Positions 50,812-62,200 of a stretch of 64,000 nucleotides of DNA are shown one piece after another; position 1 is the stretch's first letter; every line of letters starts with the position of its first letter. The notes under the pieces are model-generated. The model had not been told where the DNA came from. It did no database searches and saw only the letters and a list, made by a program, of their open reading frames with translations. This DNA comes from Amblyomma americanum. Taxonomy: Eukaryota > Arthropoda > Arachnida > Ixodida > Ixodidae. The DNA is taken from the NCBI RefSeq assembly GCF_052857255.1, contig NC_135502.1:158074099-158138098 (forward strand), read 5' to 3'. The translations under genes and the position numbers were made by a program.

Positions 50812-53246
50812 AGAAACTCTCTTTTGGAGGAACTTCCTGTTGGCGAAACTCCCTGATAGAGAAAATCCATTTTGAAGAAAGTTTCTGTTGGAGAAACTCT
50901 ATGCTCCAGAAATTCTCTGCTGGAGAAAACTCCATTTTAATTAAACTCTGTTGGACAATCTCTATGTTAAAAACTCTATGTTGTATAACTGTGTTGGAGA
51001 TACACCATGTTAGAGAAATTCCCTGTTGGAGAAACTCTCCGTTAGGGAAATCCCATGTTAGAGAAACTCCCTGTTTTAGAAACCGCTTGTTGTAGAATCT
51101 CTATTCTGGAGTTGTTGGAGAAACTACATGTAGGAGAAGCTCCATGTTAGGGACACTTCATGTTTGAGAAACTCCCTGTTTGAAGGAAACTGCCTGTTGA
51201 GAAACTTCATGCTTGAGAAACTAAATGTTACAGAATCCCTCTGTTGGAGAAACTCTCTGTTGAATACACTCCACTATGGAGAAACTCTGTATTGGAGAAA
51301 CTCCATTTTGGAGAAGCTCCCTGTTGGAGAACCTCCCTGTTAGAGAACCTTCTGTTTGATCAACGTCATGTTGGAGAAACCCAATGCTGGAGAAACTCCA
51401 TGTCTGAGAAACTCCCTGTTGAATATTCTTCCTGTCGATAGACTCAATGCTGGGGAAGTCCTTGTTGGATAAACTTCATGTTGGAGAAACTCCATGTTGG
51501 AGAAACTGAATGTTGGAGATATTTTATGGTAGAGAAACTCCCTGCTGAACAAACTCCCTCTTCGAGAAACTCCCTGTTCGAGAAACTCCCTGTTGGCGAA
51601 ACCCCCTGTTCAAGAAACTCCATGTTGGAGCATATCTTTGTTGGAGAAACTCCTTGTTGTAGAAACTAACGGTTAGGGACACTTCATGTTTGAGAAACTA
51701 ACTGTTGAAGAAACTGTATTGAGAAACACCACGCTGCACAAACTCCATTTTGTATAAACTCTATGTTGGAGAAACTCCATCTTGGAGAAACTGCATGTTC
51801 GACATACTCCATGTTAGACAAACTCCCTGTTGGAGAAACTTCCTCCTGGAGGAACTCTCTCTTTGAGAAGCTCGCTGTTGAAGAAACTCCCTGTTCACAA
51901 ACTCCATGTTGGAGAATCTCTCTCTTGAAGAAACGCCCCGTTGGATAAACTCCACATTGGAGCAACTCCCTTTTGGAGAAACTCCAGATTAGGAAAGCTT
52001 CCCGTAAGAGGAACTTTATGTTGGAAAAAATCTATGTTGCAGTAACTTTCCGATGGAGAAACGCCATGTTCGAGGAAGTCACTGCTTCTCAAACTCCATG
52101 TTTGTTGAAACTTCATGTTGGAGAAACACCATGCTGGAGGAACTTCATGTTGCCGAAACCGCCTGTTGAAGAAATTCCCTGTCGGAGAAACTCCCTATCG
52201 GAGAAACTTCGTGTTGGAGAAACTTCATTATGGAGAATCTTCCTTTCAGAGAAACTGCAAGTTTGATAGGCTTCCTGTTGAAGAAACTGCATGTTGGAGA
52301 AAATTCATGTCGACGAAACTCTCCATTGGAGAAACTTTCTGTTAGAGAGACACTATTTTGGAGAAACTCCATGGTGGAGAAACTCCAATTTACAAGAACT
52401 CCCTGTTGAGAAACTCCCTATTGCAGATACTTCCTTTTAGAAAAACACGTTGTTGAAGCTCCCTGTCCGAGACACTTCATGTTTGAGATGCTCTCTATTG
52501 GAGAAACTCCATTTGATAGAATGTCCCTCTTGGTGAAACTCCATATTTCAGAAACTGCCTGCTGTAGAAAAATCCTGCTGTAGAAACTCTCTGTTGGACA
52601 AACTCCCTGTTGAACTCACTCCCTGTTGAAGAAACTCTATGTTGGAGAAAATTTGCTAGAGAAGCATCCTGTTGGAGAAACTGTTTGTTGAAGATACTCC
52701 CTGTTGGATAAATTTCATGTTGCAAAACTCTCCCTTTGGGAAACGCCATGTTTGTGAAACTCTATGCAGCAGAAACTCCATGTTGAAGAAACTGCCTGTT
52801 GGCGAAACTCTCTGTTTGAGAAAGTCCTGTTGGACAAACTGTTGGATTTGGAGAAACTCCCTGTTGAAAAAGTCTATGCTGGAGAAACACCCTGTTGGGG
52901 AAACTTCCTGTTGAAGAAAGTCCCTGTTGGAGAAGCTCTATTTTGGACAAAGTTCCTGTTGGAAAAACTCCATGTTGGAGGAACTCCACAGTGAAGAAAC
53001 TCCATGTTGGAGATAAACACTTTGAGAGAAACTCCCAGTTAGAGAAACTTCCTGTTAGAGAAAATCTCTCTTAGAGAAAATTTTTTTTGGTGAAAATCTC
53101 TGTTGGAGAAAGTCCCTATTAGAGAAACTTCAATTTGGAGAAAGCCCGTGTTGGAGAACCTCCGTGTGGCAGAAACTCCATGTTGTAGAAACTCCATGGC
53201 GGAAAACTCGGTGTTGTAGAAATTCTCTGTTGGAGTAACACCCTCT

Positions 53247-56200
53247 TGGAGAAAATGTATATTGGAGAAAATTCACGTTGGAGAATCTCCCTGAGGGAGA
53301 AACTCTCCGTTGGAGAAACTTCGTTTTTTAGAATGTCTGTGTCTGAAAACCTTCCTGTTAGAAAACTTCATGTTGGAGAACCTCTATGTTGAATAATTTC
53401 CCTTTTGGAGAAAATTCCTGTTGGTGAAACGCATTGGCGAAACTCCCTGTTGTAGAAACTCTATCTTGGAGAAACTCTGTTATGGAAAAACTCTCAGTTG
53501 GAAAAACTCCATGCTGGATAAACTCCATGTTAAAGAAACTATATTGGAGAATCTCCCCGTTGGAGATACACCCTGTGGGACTAACTTCATATTGGAGAAA
53601 ATCCCTGTTGGAGGAATTTTATGTTAGATAAACTTACTGTCAGAGAAACTTCTTGTGAAAGTAACTTCCTTTTAGAGAAAATCTATGCTGGAGAAGCTCC
53701 CTATTAGAGAAACTCTATGTTGCAGAACCTCGCTGTTGGAGACACTCCTCGTTGAGAAACTAAATGGTGGAGAAACTCTATGTTGAAGAAACTTCTTGTT
53801 GGAAAAACTCCATGTTGAAGAAACTTCATGTTGGAAATATTCCATGTTAGAGAAGCTCCCGGTTGGAGAAAATCTATGTTGGAGCAAATCTTTGTTCGAG
53901 GAACTCCATGTTGAAGAAACTCCCTTTAGGGACACTTTATGTTTAAGAAAATATCTGTTGAAGAAACTTCATGTTGATAAACTCCATGCCGGACAAACTC
54001 CATGCTGGAGACACTGCATGTTGAAGAATAATCCTTTTGGGGAAACTCACTGTTGAAGAAACTCTATGTTAATAATCTCCATGATGGAGAAACTCTCTGT
54101 TAGAGAAACTCAATGTTAGAGAAACTCCCTGTTTGAGAACCTTTCTGTTGGAGAAACCCCATTTGGAGCAAATCCTTGTTATAGAAACTCCAAATTTGAG
54201 AAACTTCCTGTTAGGGACACATAATATTTGGGAAACTCCCAGTCAAAGAAACTTCTTGATAAACTCTATGCTAGAGGAACTCCATGTTGGAGAACCTCTA
54301 TGTTGGAGAAACTTCATGTTGGAGAAACCATATTGGAAAAACTAAGTTGGAGAATCTCTGTTTAGAAACCTAGTTGTAGAAACTTCTTGTCAGAGAAACA
54401 CCCTGTTCTAGAAACTACATTGGAGAAACTCTCTGAAGAAAAAACTACATGTTAGAGAAACTCCCTGTTGAGAAACACTATATTGGAGAGCCTCCAGATT
54501 GGCGAAACACTCTGTTAGAGATACTCTGTTGAAGAAACTTCCCGCTGGAGAAACTCCATGTTGGAGCAAATGTCTGTTGGAGGAACTCTATGTTGCAGGA
54601 CCTGCCTGTTGAAGAAATACCTTGTTGAATAAATTTTATCTTGTAGAATATTCCTGTTGAAGAAACTTCGTGTTGGAGAAACTCGCTGTTGCAGGAAGTC
54701 CATGTTGAAGAAAGTCACTGTTGGATAAATTTCATTTTGCAGAAACTCTCTGTTGGAGAAACTCCATGTATGGAGAAACACCATGTTGGTGAAGCACTAT
54801 GTTGGAGAAACTTCATGTTGAATTAACTGCCTTTTCGAGAAACTCAATTTTGGTGAAACTCTTTGCAGGAGACGCTCCCTGTTGAAGAAACTCCCTGTTG
54901 GAAAAATTTCATGTTAGAGAAACTCACTGATGAAGAATCAACTTCGAGAAACTACATTGGGGAAACTCTTTTGGAAAAACTCCATGTTAGAGAAACTCCC
55001 TGTTGAGAAACTATGTTGCAGACACTCCAGATTGGCGAAACTCTCTGTTGGAGAAACTATTTGTTGGAGAAACTCTATTTTGGAGAAACTATGTTGAAGC
55101 AAATGTCTGTTCGAGAAACTTCAAGTTGGAGAAACTCCCTCTTGGAGGAACTCCATGTTGAAGCAACTCACTGTTGGATTAATTTCATGTTGCAGAAACT
55201 TCCTGTTGGAAACTTCAGAAACTTCCTCCACGTTTGGAGAAACGCCATGTTGGTGAGACTCTAGTTTGCAGAAACTCAACGTTGAAAAAACTTCCTCTTA
55301 GAGACACTTCATCTTTGTGAAACTCCCTGAAGAAACTTCGTGTTGATAAACTCCATGCTGGAAAACTGTTGTATAACCTCCATTTTGAAAAACTTGATGT
55401 TGGAAAAGCTATGTTGGCGAGACACACTGTTTAGAAACGCAAAGTTTGAGAAAATCTTTGTTAGAGGAACACCCTGTTCGAGGAACTCCGTTGAAGAAAC
55501 TGTTGGAAAAACTCCATGTTAGAGAAACCGCCGTTGAGAAACTATGTTGAAAAAACTCCAGATTTCCAAAACTCTCTCCTGGAGAAACTCTTTGTTGGAG
55601 AAACTCTCTGTTGGAGAAACATCCTGTTGGAGAAACTCTCTGTTGAAGGAAATCTCTGTTGGATAAAATTCATGTTGGAGAAAATCCGTCTCGGAGAAAC
55701 TCCGTGTTGGACAAAATCTCTTTTGGAGGTGTTCAATGCTGAATAAACTCACTGTTGGATAAATTACATTTTGAAGAAGCTCCTTGTTGGAGAAAATCTA
55801 TTTTGGAGAAACTCCCTGTTGGAGAAATTCCCTGTTGGATGAATTTCATGTTTGAGAAACTCACTGATGAAGAATCTTCCTGACGAGAAACTCCAAGCTG
55901 GAAAAACTCTATGCTGTCAAAACTCCGTGCTGGAGAAACTATGTTGGAGGAATCTCCCTGTTTTAGAAACTTCCTGTTAGAGAATCTCCATGTTGGAGAA
56001 ACACCCTGTTGAAGAAACTTCATGTTGGATAAACTCCAAGTTGGAAAAACAGAAAATTTACATGTTGGAGAAACTACCTCTTGGACAAACTCCTTGTTCG
56101 ATAAACTCCACGTTGGAGAAAACCTCTTTTGTAGAAAGTCTATTTTTGAGAATCTCCCAGGTAAAAAACTCTATATTATAGAAACTCTGTGTTGTAGAAA

Positions 56201-56267
56201 ATCCCTGTTGGAGAAACTAGCTCTTGGTGAAACGCTTTGGAGAAACTCCCTGTGGTAGAAACTCTGT
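53247..56267 (+). repeat. Segmental tandem duplication of 3,021 bp, copy 1
   Basis: This block runs from ttggagaaaatgtatattgg to gtggtagaaactctg and is followed directly by a near-identical copy at an offset of exactly 3,021 bp. I see only scattered single-base differences, for example ttggaaaaactcc against tgaaaaaactcc near 53,500/56,520, and gagatacaccc against gagattcaccc near 53,564/56,585. It includes one of the two unoccupied transposon target sites (TA at 55,910-55,911). Confidence 0.95.
55901..55930 (+). other. Unoccupied (pre-insertion) paralogue of the transposon site
   Basis: gaaaaactctatgctgtcaa at 55,901-55,920, with its flanks, matches both sides of the transposon at 43,105-45,316 joined at one TA (55,910-55,911). 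The same sequence is at 58,922-58,941. The match extends over 50 bp or more on each side, including gaagaatcttcctga on the left and aactatgttggag on the right. Confidence 0.92.
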
Positions 56268-59200
56268 TGGAGAAAATGTATATTGGAGAAAATTCACGTT
56301 GGAGAATCTCCCTGAGGGAGAAACTCTCCGTTGGAGAAACTTCGTTTTTTAGAATGTCTGTGTCTGAAAACCTTCCTGTTAGAAAACTTCATGTTGGAGA
56401 ACCTTTATGTTGAATAATTTCCCTTTTGGAGAAAATTCCTGTTGGTGAAACGCATTGGCGAAACTCCCTGTTGTAGAAACTCTATCTTGGAGAAACTCTG
56501 TTATGGAAAAACTCTCAGTTGAAAAAACTCCATGCTGGATAAACTCCATGTTAAAGAAACTATATTGGAGAATCTCCCCGTTGGAGATTCACCCTGTGGG
56601 ACTAACTTCATATTGGAGAAAATCCCTGTTGGAGGAATTTTATGTTAGATAAACTTACTGTCAGAGAAACTTCTTGTGAAAGTAACTTCCTTTTAGAGAA
56701 AATCTATGCTGGAGAAGCTCCCTATTAGAGAAACTCTATGTTGCAGAACCTCGCTGTTGGAGACACTCCTCGTTGAGAAACTAAATGGTGGAGAAACTCT
56801 ATGTTGAAGAAACTTCTTGTTGGAAAAACTCCATGTTGAAGAAACTTCATGTTGGAAATATTCCATGTTAGAGAAGCTCCCGGTTGGAGAAAATCTATGT
56901 TGGAGCAAATCTTTGTTCGAGGAACTCCATTTTGAAGAAACTCCCTTTAGGGACACTTTATGTTTAAGAAAATATCTGTTGAAGAAACTTCATGTTGATA
57001 AACTCCATGCCGGACAAACTCCATGCTGGAGACACTGCATGTTGAAGAATAATCCTTTTGGGGAAACTCACTGTTGAAGAAACTCTATGTTAATAATCTC
57101 CATGATGGAGAAACTCTCTGTTAGAGAAACTCAATGTTAGAGAAACTCCCTGTTTGAGAACCTTTCTGTTGGAGAAACCCCATTTGGAGCAAATCCTTGT
57201 TATAGAAACTCCAAATTTGAGAAACTTCCTGTTAGGGACACATAATATTTGGGAAACTCCCAGTCAAAGAAACTTCTTGATAAACTCTATGCTAGAGGAA
57301 CTCCATGTTGGAGAACCTCTATGTTGGAGAAACTTCATGTTGGAGAAACCATATTGGAAAAACTAAGTTGGAGAATCTCTGTTTAGAAACCTAGTTGTAG
57401 AAACTTCTTGTCAGAGAAACACCCTGTTCTAGAAACTACATTGGAGAAACTCTCTGAAGAAAAAACTACATGTTAGAGAAACTCCCTGTTGAGAAACACT
57501 ATATTGGAGAGCCTCCAGATTGGCGAAACACTCTGTTAGAGATACTCTGTTGAAGAAACTTCCCGCTGGAGAAACTCCATGTTGGAGCAAATGTCTGTTG
57601 GAGGAACTCTATGTTGCAGGACCTGCCTGTTGAAGAAATACCTTGTTGAATAAATTTTATCTTGTAGAATATTCCTGTTGAAGAAACTTCGTGTTGGAGA
57701 AACTCGCTGTTGCAGGAAGTCCATGTTGAAGAAAGTCACTGTTGGATAAATTTCATTTTGCAGAAACTCTCTGTTGGAGAAACTCCATGTATGGAGAAAC
57801 ACCATGTTGGTGAAGCACTATGTTGGAGAAACTTCATGTTGAATTAACTGCCTTTTCGAGAAACTCAATTTTGGTGAAACTCTTTGCAGGAGACGCTCCC
57901 TGTTGAAGAAACTCCCTGTTGGAAAAATTTCATGTTAGAGAAACTCACTGATGAAGAATCAACTTCGAGAAACTACATTGGGGAAACTCTTTTGGAAAAA
58001 CTCCATGTTAGAGAAACTCCCTGTTGAGAAACTATGTTGCAAACACTCCAGATTGGCGAAACTCTCTGTTGGAGAAACTATTTGTTGGAGAAACTCTATT
58101 TTGGAGAAACTATGTTGAAGCAAATGTCTGTTCGAGAAACTTCAAGTTGGAGAAACTCCCTCTTGGAGGAACTCCATGTTGAAGCAACTCACTGTTGGAT
58201 TAATTTCATGTTGCAGAAACTTCCTGTTGGAAACTTCAGAAACTTCCTCCACGTTTGGAGAAACGCCATGTTGGTGAGACTCTAGTTTGCAGAAACTCAA
58301 CGTTGAAAAAACTTCCTCTTAGAGACACTTCATCTTTGTGAAACTCCCTGAAGAAACTTCGTGTTGATAAACTCCATGCTGGAAAACTGTTGTATAACCT
58401 CCATTTTGAAAAACTTGATGTTGGAAAAGCTATGTTGGCGAGACACACTGTTTAGAAACGCAAAGTTTGAGAAAATCTTTGTTAGAGGAACACCCTGTTC
58501 GAGGAACTCCGTTGAAGAAACTGTTGGAAAAACTCCATGTTAGAGAAACCGCCGTTGAGAAACTATGTTGAAAAAACTCCAGATTTCCAAAACTCTCTCC
58601 TGGAGAAACTCTTTGTTGGAGAAACTCTCTGTTGGAGAAACTTCCTGTTGGAGAAACTCTCTGTTGAAGGAAATCTCTGTTGGATAAAATTCATGTTGGA
58701 GAAAATCCGTCTCGGAGAAACTCCGTGTTGGACAAAATCTCTTTTGGAGGTGTTCAATGCTGAATAAACTCACTGTTGGATAAATTACATTTTGAAGAAG
58801 CTCCTTGTTGGAGAAAATCTATTTTGGAGAAACTCCCTGTTGGAGAAATTTCCTGTTGGATGAATTTCATGTTTGAGAAACTCACTGATGAAGAATCTTC
58901 CTGACGAGAAACTCCAAGCTGGAAAAACTCTATGCTGTCAAAACTCCGTGCTGGAGAAACTATGTTGGAGGAATCTCCCTGTTTTAGAAACTTCCTGTTA
59001 GAGAATCTCCATGTTGGAGAAACACCCTGTTGAAGAAACTTCATGTTGGATAAACTCCAAGTTGGAAAAACAGAAAATTTACATGTTGGAGAAACTACCT
59101 CTTGGACAAACTCCTTGTTCGATAAACTCCACGTTGGAGAAAACCTCTTTTGTAGAAAGTCTATTTTTGAGAATCTCCCAGGTAAAAAACTCTATATTAT

Positions 59201-59288
59201 AGAAACTCTGTGTTGTAGAAAATCCCTGTTGGAGAAACTAGCTCTTGGTGAAACGCTTTGGAGAAACTCCCTGTGGTAGAAACTCTGT
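56268..59288 (+). repeat. Segmental tandem duplication of 3,021 bp, copy 2
   Basis: This is the second copy of the 3,021-bp block, near-identical to copy 1. The junction at 56,267/56,268 falls inside an ordinary ttggagaaa monomer core, as expected for unequal exchange between misaligned monomers. It carries the second unoccupied target site (TA at 58,931-58,932). Confidence 0.95.
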
Positions 59289-62200
59289 TGGAGAAACTCC
59301 GAGGTGGAGAAGCTTCATGTTGCAGAAACCCCCTGTTGGAGAAAGTCCTTATTAGAGAAACTCCCTGTTGCACAAACTCCTGTTGGACACTCTCTTTTGG
59401 AGAATCTCCTGGTTTGAGAAACTGTGTTGAAAAGAAACTTCATTTTGGAGAAATTCCCTGTTGTAAAAACTCTACGTTGGAGAAACTTTATGTTGCAAAT
59501 ACAATGTGTTAGAGAGAATCTCTTTTGCAGAAACGCCACTCAGGGAAACTCCTTGGTAGAGAAATTAGTTGTTCGAGAAAATATTTGTTAGAGAAACTTC
59601 CTGTAGGAGAAACTCCCTGTTAGAGAAAGTCTTTATTAGAGAAACTTCTTGTTGGAGAATCTGGCTATTTAAAGAAACTTCATGTTGGGGAAAATCGCCG
59701 TTGAAAAACTCCCAATTCGACAAACTCCAGGTTAGACACTATGTTGGAGAATCGCCCTGTTTAGAGAAAAAAATACCTGTTGGAGAAACTCCCTGTTCCA
59801 GGAACCTCCTCTTAGAGAACATTAATCTTAGAGAAACTCCATGTTGGAGAATCTCCCTATTAGGAGGGGGACTTCATGTTTCAGAAACTCCCTGTTGAAG
59901 AAACTCCCTGCTGAAAAATGTCATGCTGGAGAAACATTATGCTGGAGAAATTCCCGGTGGGAGAAACTCCCTGTTGGACTAAATTCAGATTGGAGAAACT
60001 CCCACTTGGAGGAATTTCATTTTGGATAAACTCCATGTTGGAGAGATTCCCTGTTGGAGAACATTTATCTTGGACAAAATCCCTGATAGAAATACTCTAT
60101 GTTGAAGAAACTCCATGTTGGAGAAATTCCCTGTACATGACACTTCATGTTTGGGAAATTCCCTGTTGAAAAAACTTCTTGTTGGAAAAACTCCATGCTT
60201 AAGAAACTCAATGTAGGAGATTCTCCTTGGAGAAACTTCCTGTTGGACAAACTGAATATTAGAGAAACTCCCTGTTGAAGGAATTTCATTTTGTATAAAC
60301 TCCATGTTGGAGAAACTCAATGTTCGGGATACTCCGTGTTATACTAACTCCCTGTTGAAGACACTCCCTGTTAGATAATCTTCCTATTGAAAAAACTCGA
60401 CATTGGAGAAAATGACCGATGAGAAACTCCATGTTGGAGAATCTGCAGGTTGTATTTTATGTAGTAGAATCTCTCTGTTGGAGAATCTCCATTCGGGAAA
60501 CTTCCTGTTAGAGATACTTCCTATTAGACAGACTTCATTCGGAGAAACTCCCTGTTGGAGAAACTCCTTTTTGAAGAACTCCATGCTGCAGAAGTTCCAG
60601 GTTGGAGAAACTTCCTGTTGGTAAAACTCTTTGTTGGAGCAAAGCCTTTTGGAGAAACTCCCTGTCGGAGAAAGCCCATCTTGGAGAAATTCCCTGTACG
60701 AGACACTTCATGTTTGAGGAACTCCCTTTTGAAGAAACTCCCTGTTGAGAAACTACATGCTGGAGAAACTCCAGGTTGGAAAAAATCTGTTTTAGAAACT
60801 TCATGTTGGAGAATCTCCCTGTTAGAGAAACTCCATGTTGGAGAAACTCCACGATGGAAAATCTATGTTGGAGAATCTTCCTGTTGGAGAAAATCTCTTG
60901 GAGAAACACTATATTGGAGAAGCTCCTTGTTAGAGAAACTCCACGTTGGAGAAACTCTCCATTGGAGGAACTCTCTGCTGGAGAGATTCCACGTTGGAGA
61001 AACTCCATGGGAGAGAAACTCCTGTTGCAGAAATTCCCTGTTGAGAAACTCCTTGTTTGAGAAACTTCCTGTTGCAGAAACACCCTGTTGAAGCTCCTTG
61101 TCGGAGAAACTCTCTGTTCAACAAGGTCCCTGTTGAACAAACTCCCTATTGATGAAACTTTTGGTTGGAGAAACGCCATTTTAGAAAAACCGCATGTTGG
61201 AGAAAATTCTGTAAGGAACACATCGTGTTTGTGAAACACCATGTTTCAGAAACTCCCTGCTGGAGAAAATTCCTTTTGAAGAAACTCTGTTGAACAAGCT
61301 CCCTGTTGGACAAAATCTGTTGGAGAAACTCCTGGTTAGAGAAGCTGCATTAAAAAAGTCCAGTTTGGAGAAACTTCCTGTTGGAAAAACTTAATGTTGG
61401 ATAAACTCTATATTGGAGATATTCACGTTAGAGGAAATCCCTGTTGGAGAAACTCTCAGTTATAGTAACTCTCTGTTGGAGAAACTCCACGCTTGAGAAA
61501 CATTATGTTGGAGAAAATTCATGTTATAGAAACTTCCTGTAGGAGAAAGTCTCTGGTGGAGAAACTCCATGTTGGAGAATCTCTTTGTTGGAGAAACTTC
61601 ATGTTGAAGAAAATCCCCGTTGAAACATTTAAATTTGGAGAAACTAGGTTGAAGACTATTTTGCAGAAACGCCCTGTTGGCAAAAATTTGTGTTGAAGAA
61701 ACTCCCTGTTCCAGAAACCTCCATTTAGAGAAAATTCCAGTTAGAGAGACTCCATATTAGAGAAAGTCCCTGTTGGAGAAATCTGTTGGAGAAACTCCAT
61801 GTTTTCGAAATCCTTGTTGGAGAAACTGCATGTTCGAGAACCTCCCTGTTAAGGACACTCCATGTTTGAGAAGCTCCCTCTGGAGAAACTCCCTGATGAG
61901 AAATTTCTTTCTCCGGAAACTCCTAACTGGAGAAACTCCATGTACGAGAAATTCCCTGTACGAGACACTTCATGTTTGAAAAACTGACTGTTGAAGAAAC
62001 TCCCTGTTGACAAACTCTATGCTGGAGAAACTCCAAGTTGAAAAAATATCTGTTGGAGAAAATTCATGTTGGAGTATCTCTCTGTTGTAGACACTTCATG
62101 TTGGAGAAACGCTATTGTGGAAAAACTCCATGTTGCAGGAACTCCCTGATGAGAACCTCACTGTTGGAGAAACTCCATGTTGGATAAACTCCACGTTGGA

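Noticed and set aside
60535..61242. Longest open frames in the arrays (also 38,730-39,428, 41,032-41,661 and 46,022-46,705) as repeat proteins
   Set aside because: They are the 16-bp satellite read in one of six stop-free frames. Overlapping frames are open on both strands, monomer indels shift the frame freely between homologous copies, and no start, splice or codon signal distinguishes one frame.
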